DNA of 64,000 nt from Taenia hydatigena (lineage: Eukaryota > Platyhelminthes > Cestoda > Cyclophyllidea > Taeniidae), in contig JADWOT020000004.1 in assembly GCA_036345935.2 (NCBI GenBank), positions 8,204,734 through 8,268,733 on the forward strand, read 5' to 3'. The position numbers and the translations under genes are program-made. The notes below the pieces were generated by a model, which was not told where the DNA came from, did no database searches, and saw only the letters and a program-made list of their open reading frames with translations. This document shows positions 59,056 through 64,000 of this stretch, piece after piece. How positions within the stretch are numbered: position 1 is the first letter of the stretch; the number at the start of each line of letters is the position of its first letter.

Positions 59056-59504
59056 TTGCTACTGTTAGGAGATAGGTAAAACAAGCACATATTTTGAACT
59101 ACTAAAAGAAACGGAAGTTGGAATTATGAGGTGCATGGGTGATAGCACAAATGTAACCGCATATATGATATCGTGTTAGAACCAAGAAATGTCACCTCTA
59201 ACCGAGGTGAGTCTTACTTTGTTGCAACTCAACTTAGGTATTAATGGGACAGACTTCTAAACTAACCATGTTGGAAGATGTCTGCACCTCAAAACCGACT
59301 TCGTGACAAATGGTCATGAGCCTCATAATTTTAATGAAATTCAAGCCTTCTACATATCCATTTTTCGTAATTAGTTGCGTTTGCCATGATATCTTAGGAT
59401 TACTTAGCGAACCACAGGAACGATTGCTCCATCATACCACGTGCGGCTGTGAAGAGATGGTGCATCAGTCGACTATGGTGGGAGGGATTGCGTGGTGATG
59501 AAAC

Positions 59505-59690
59505 GAACCTCCACATTTTAACAAGCTCTACACTCTGATGCTAGCTGCAAGATAAGTTGCGGAACAAACATGACTATTCTCAAGTCTTTACAAGATGGCA
59601 ATTGCACTTTTCGAAGGCTTTGCTGTTTCAGGTATGGCTTTGAATGAGTTGCAAGTGCTGAACAAATTTAGATGGCAACGACTAACTAAT
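59505..59690 (+). repeat. Local duplication, copy 2
   Basis: Partner of 57995-58200. Only this copy has an open frame through the block (70 codons from the ATG at 59595). It is not otherwise supported as a gene. Confidence 0.85.
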
Positions 59691-59830
59691 GAGCTGATTT
59701 CGATGTGTATTGTGAGAAGCTGTCGAATTAGAGCCAAATATGAAGAGGTGACGAATACAAAGTGGAGTAAAGAACGCCAACCGGAGGCAGCCGAGATGTC
59801 AAATTAATGTAGCCCATCTCCTAAGCCAAC

Positions 59831-59848
59831 TTGTGTGTGTGTGTGTGG
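59831..59848 (+). repeat. GT dinucleotide run
   Basis: Nine TG/GT units directly upstream of the CxxC exon candidate. Confidence 0.8.
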
Positions 59849-59883
59849 CTCTACATGTAAACATTCGTCTATCCACCTCCCAG

Positions 59884-60124
59884 AAATGAGGCAGCTTGGG
59901 AGTGTGTGACCTCCATTACATGTTGCCTTTGTAATGAGCGGATATTTGCAACGACCAGGCATTCGTTGGAACTGCAGCCACTTAACGTAGGCACAAGCCA
60001 AGTTGACACAAGCGGAATGCACTACTGTCCTAGATGCTCCTATGAGCTCGACACGAACATGATGCGGTGGAGTAATGTTTCGGAGGAACTTGATGTGAGC
60101 GTCATTGCTTGTACTGAGGTGTGA
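59884..60124 (+). CDS. Exon candidate with paired CxxC motifs
   Basis: Follows an acceptor-like CTATCCACCTCCCAG at 59883 and stays open to a TGA at 60122-60124. It contains Cys-Cys-Leu-Cys-Asn near its start and Tyr-Cys-Pro-Arg-Cys about 30 residues later, a spacing usable for zinc binding. A possible donor (GAT|GTGAGC) lies near 60090. No named domain is recognised and no partner exon was found; chance is possible. Confidence 0.27.
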
Positions 60125-63100
60125 ACAAGCAGTGTTCCCAAAAGGAGCACAGTGCGTCTGATTCAGAAGTTTAATTCATGTGCAATTCATCAGGTCAGCG
60201 TTTAGCTGGAAAATGTCACCCAATTGCCGTCCGTCCGAAAGACGAGCGGCTATTAAGTTCCTCTTAGAATCGCCACCAATATTTGCTTAACGAGAGGCGC
60301 ACTTTATTTCCTTTGGAAACTACTGCAAGTGATTTACTTACTTTTGTTGGGTGAAGGTATGGCAGTCAAGATGTAAATTTAAGTGAAAAATTGGAATTTC
60401 CTAGCTGCAATTTGTGACCCTGCTTGTGACACTGGTCGCAGTGATCGTGGATTGGTGAGGCGTGAGATTCGACCACCAATGTTCCAGTAAAAGTTGCAAG
60501 GGGCTAGCAAGTGTAACGAAACTTGAGTACCAAGCCTTTACGAAGCAATTGCTGCATGACAAATTGCATGACTTAGCTTAAGCGTTGGTGTTTTGAGTGC
60601 GGTCGCATAGTTTAGAGCAGAAATGACAGAAAATTGACGCGAATGTAAGGTATTTATGTAACAAAGGGAAATGACTATAACCTAGCCACTCATAGTAGTC
60701 TGCCGTGGCTCTTAAACTGCGGTTAGAATTCTAAATGCGCTTGTGTTTTCGTTGAATGAGTTCAAGTATCAGACAATTCCTGGCCATCTGCTGGTCGCCA
60801 CGCATCCTGAGTTAACCAAACTCGCAATACAATCACTTTGTTACACGGCAAAGGGATATACTCTATTTGAAATGGCAGCGATTCTCAACTACCTTTTTTC
60901 TTTCCCTTCTCGCACGAAGTAAAACAAGGCTGTAACGCCTACAGAGAGCTCAAGCATTCCTCCTAGGCACCAATTTTGCATCGATTCCGGACAGCCGAAA
61001 TTCATTGGCCTGAAAGCTGTTAGTCCTTCTTGACACGGTCGGACATCACTTCAGATTATCCGTCCAAAGTTATACGGAGCTCATGAGGGTGTTCACATGG
61101 AATCGAATTCTTTCGAACGAGTTAAGTCTTGCATTTGCATCTTGTATCTGCATTCATGGAGCAAGGAGCAATCATAGAAGCAGTAAACGAACGATCAGAA
61201 CCTGAGTTGTTGCACTGCTTTAAAGGGCCTCGTTCTCTGTCTCTCACTCGCCATTTCCACGAATGCGAAACAGAGCTCGCATAAGTTAGGAATGACACTA
61301 ACTTCGGCACTCCAAATTGGCGGCCTTATAAACTTGGCTCAACCACGACAAAGGCACGCAACGTGATTCATGACAAAGGTGTTGGCATTTCCTTCCTCAA
61401 AGTGATAGCTCAGCCTAGGCAAGAACCGTTTTTACCAAAGAAAAAGAACTTTTCTTGAGTTCCTCACTCTTGTGCAAACATGCAACACATTTGAAAGTGT
61501 TTACGTGGACTGTTTCATGTCACCGAACAGTGAGTGAGAGCTTTTAACTTTTGGAACTAAACAACTTGCAACGTTCCAGGCAGTATTTCTGTTTATTTTC
61601 AGGCATTTAACGTGTTACAGATTTGACCAAAATGTCGCTTTTTAATCCCACCTCACTGTATATCCATAAGCTCAAGTGCTATTGAACCGCGTTCGCACAC
61701 CACTTGTCGTCGAGCTGATTCCAACATCGGGGTGCGAATAGACTCAAGAGAATTGTCACTCGTCAGAGTGACGATCCGTCTTCTGTCGTGAGTGCCATAA
61801 GAGGAGTGTACAACAAGAAGCTCGGAAACAAATTGGAAAATGAGGTGTACTGTGACGTGTCTTAAGGTGTAAACCACTTTCCCAACCTCTGGGTTGGCCT
61901 TTTTGTGGGTGATTGTTTGTCACTGGTTGGGGTGGTAAGCTAGGAAAACAAAGAGGGAGGAGCTCGCATTCTATTCAGTTTTCCTCATTTTGGTTCAAAT
62001 GCGAAGCGCCAAGAAAATTGAACACATGCACTTAAGAAATGAAGGAATGATGAGGCAGGACTTGGTAATCAAATTGATAAATCAACCAAGGTGATAACAC
62101 ATTTTCACTCATCAACATCCACTGGCTACTACCTAGTTGAATGCACTAGTGTTTTAACTACCGTTCTACCCTCCATTGCCCAGTCACATCTTATTTGCTC
62201 ACCTGGACTACCATAGCTTCGGGAAAGGATCACTACAAGTGTAGGCCTGTGTAAACCACCTCCATACAAACCGAAACGGGTTCAAGACTAGTGTGACTGT
62301 TCTATTTGGCAAAATGGAATGTATGGTGAATGCCTCGATTTGGTTTTGCACTAAATACTAGTTGGTTACAATCGTTCAGCTCTAACATTGCAGCCATGAA
62401 CGCGTGACTTGGACAGGAATCATATTCCCGATGTTCCCTCTCTGCTGAATGGAAGTGATGCTGTTGGCATTAATATAACCAAACATGCTGCCCTTTAAAG
62501 CCATCCGGTTTGGCATTATTAGCAAAATCTTTGCAGTCGTTTCTCTAGCAAGTACCATGGCACCGCATGCAGTGTATAATATTCAGCGTAAATCAAAGAA
62601 GATGACCACAATATGCACGATTTTGTTCATGTTCGAGGTCGCATTCTGCATTGAGTTTGCACGGATTAATCGAGACGAATTTGTGACAGAACCTACAGCA
62701 TTACATCCTGACACAATTCTGTCATCAAGGAGTCAGTTTCACAGAAATGTCGGAGTCCCCTTCAAATGTCCCACATCATGGTTTCGCAGACTTTGTGTTT
62801 TTAGCTAGGATGAGGAACTCTCCTGCTATTCTTCTCAGCATAGCCTGCATGCCGCTGGATATCGTCATGCCATACATCAATGAATGCATTCGGAGACACC
62901 GACGTAGAGTTTATTACCTAAAATGCTGCTGACCTCATCACTCATCATCATTGCAGCCCGCCGTATACTTTGTCGCTTTGCTTTAGCTCAAGGTTCATCC
63001 AGACGCCAGTGCACAGTTCGCATACGAGAACAGCTGCATACGTTGGAGGAACCATTCGCAGTGAAATAATGTCATGACTTGAGTATGCGTGAGCAGCCAG

Positions 63101-64000
63101 CAGCGTGAATCGACATTGCCAAATCGAGAATTCAAGCCAAGCCGAGCCTTGGAAACTGCATCAGTAAAGCTAGAGGGATGATGGGAGCAGTATACTTCAC
63201 GCGAACTAACAACTAGATGGGCTGCAATGATCAGCCGTGACAATATCACGCTTTTTGAAAATTACCAGCATAGATGTCATCGGGGCAATCTTTCTCAGTC
63301 TCCATTTACCTGCAAGCTCTTGATGACACCATATCAGCGCACTTAGGCACCGAAGGGCTACCTAGACAACAGGGAACGAACCCACATTGTGTGTGAGTAG
63401 TAGCGATTCAAATTCAGCTGTGCAAACAGAGCAATCGGTTGATGAAGCACACGCACTACACCAAACACGGAGGTGCGATGAACAAGTGACCAGCCAAAGA
63501 GGCGATGCCAAATGTCCCATGCCGTTGTTAAGCTCGCAACAGATAAAGATATTTGGCCGATTCGACGAAGTGACTGACAATTCGTCATATGCACTTCTAT
63601 CGCATGTCATAGCTACCATGATAAACGCAAGTAACGTTTCACCCATATGCATAGGCCCACAATCATGCAAAGTCTAACAAACATCTCTACTTTCTTTGCT
63701 TAAAACTCAGACCGTGATATCAATCACAATCCAATGCATGCATACTCATCTGAGCATGTGACGTCATAGCCTGGTGCCACACACGTTTTGATCTCGTATC
63801 TAGCGATCAAACCGTTTCCTTTCCCTCCGCATCTACATTTGCATCTGTCAAAATTCAAATCGCGTGATCGCGAGAGTGCAAGATTTCGTACGACAAACTT
63901 GGGATTGGTGCTCAACTCCATCCTAACTTATGCTGGCTTGTTTCCTCAAGTCAAATTTATTCATCCCATTTACCAACTTGCACCACCTCACCATTGGTTG
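60125..64000. other. Gene-poor right flank
   Basis: No recognisable gene. A frame at 62485-62808 contains a hydrophobic stretch resembling a leader (from an internal Met near 62600), and a pair of overlapping ORFs lies at 63358-63677. Neither has motif or splice support. Confidence 0.4.

Noticed and set aside
1..64000. Spliced-leader RNA, tRNA or rRNA genes
   Set aside because: I scanned for leader-like and box A/B-like blocks and found none that I could fold or place with confidence.

Overview
Eukaryotic, gene-poor DNA, most likely from a parasitic flatworm (tapeworm-like). This rests on short GT-AG introns, a divergent GT31 galactosyltransferase of the type expanded in flatworms, a decayed gag-protease retroelement, and abundant microsatellites, satellite DNA and dispersed repeats. 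No bacterial gene layout, CRISPR array, rRNA or convincing tRNA was seen. The species is an inference.

Layout. 1-3367: gene-poor flank with one weak membrane-protein exon. 3368-14732: locus A, a 7.4-kb core (5360-12768) bracketed by two nearly identical ~2-kb inverted arms (3368-5358 and 12769-14732) whose outer ends lie inside a satellite-like unit. 14733-35010: repeats, comprising two 277-bp direct repeats, a ~175-180-bp tandem satellite array (about 21.7-24.06 kb), a truncated gag-protease retroelement (25.05-25.8 kb) and a second fragment of it (29.9 kb). 35011-43325: copy B of the core, same orientation as A. 44818-51768: copy C, inverted. B and C form a giant imperfect palindrome. 51769-55121: the unique continuation of copy C, including part of a zinc-finger-like ORF, then gene-poor DNA. 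55128-56454: a GT31 galactosyltransferase gene with apparent frame breaks. 56.5-64 kb: gene-poor, with a local duplication and one CxxC exon candidate.

The triplicated segment carries a candidate gene family. It is a two-exon gene encoding a hydrophobic leader followed by a glutamate-rich protein, kept open in all three copies although the 49/51-nt intron differs in length. Each copy also holds an inverted, diverged paralog with two shared TGA stops, and a set of paralogous terminal-exon-like units with a Tyr-Ala-Trp-Thr-Ser motif. Hand comparison of copies shows mostly amino-acid-changing differences, so constraint is not demonstrated. The duplication architecture is certain from the sequence; the coding status of its contents is not. 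The only well-supported protein family with a likely host function is the GT31 gene; the gag-protease piece is a mobile-element remnant.
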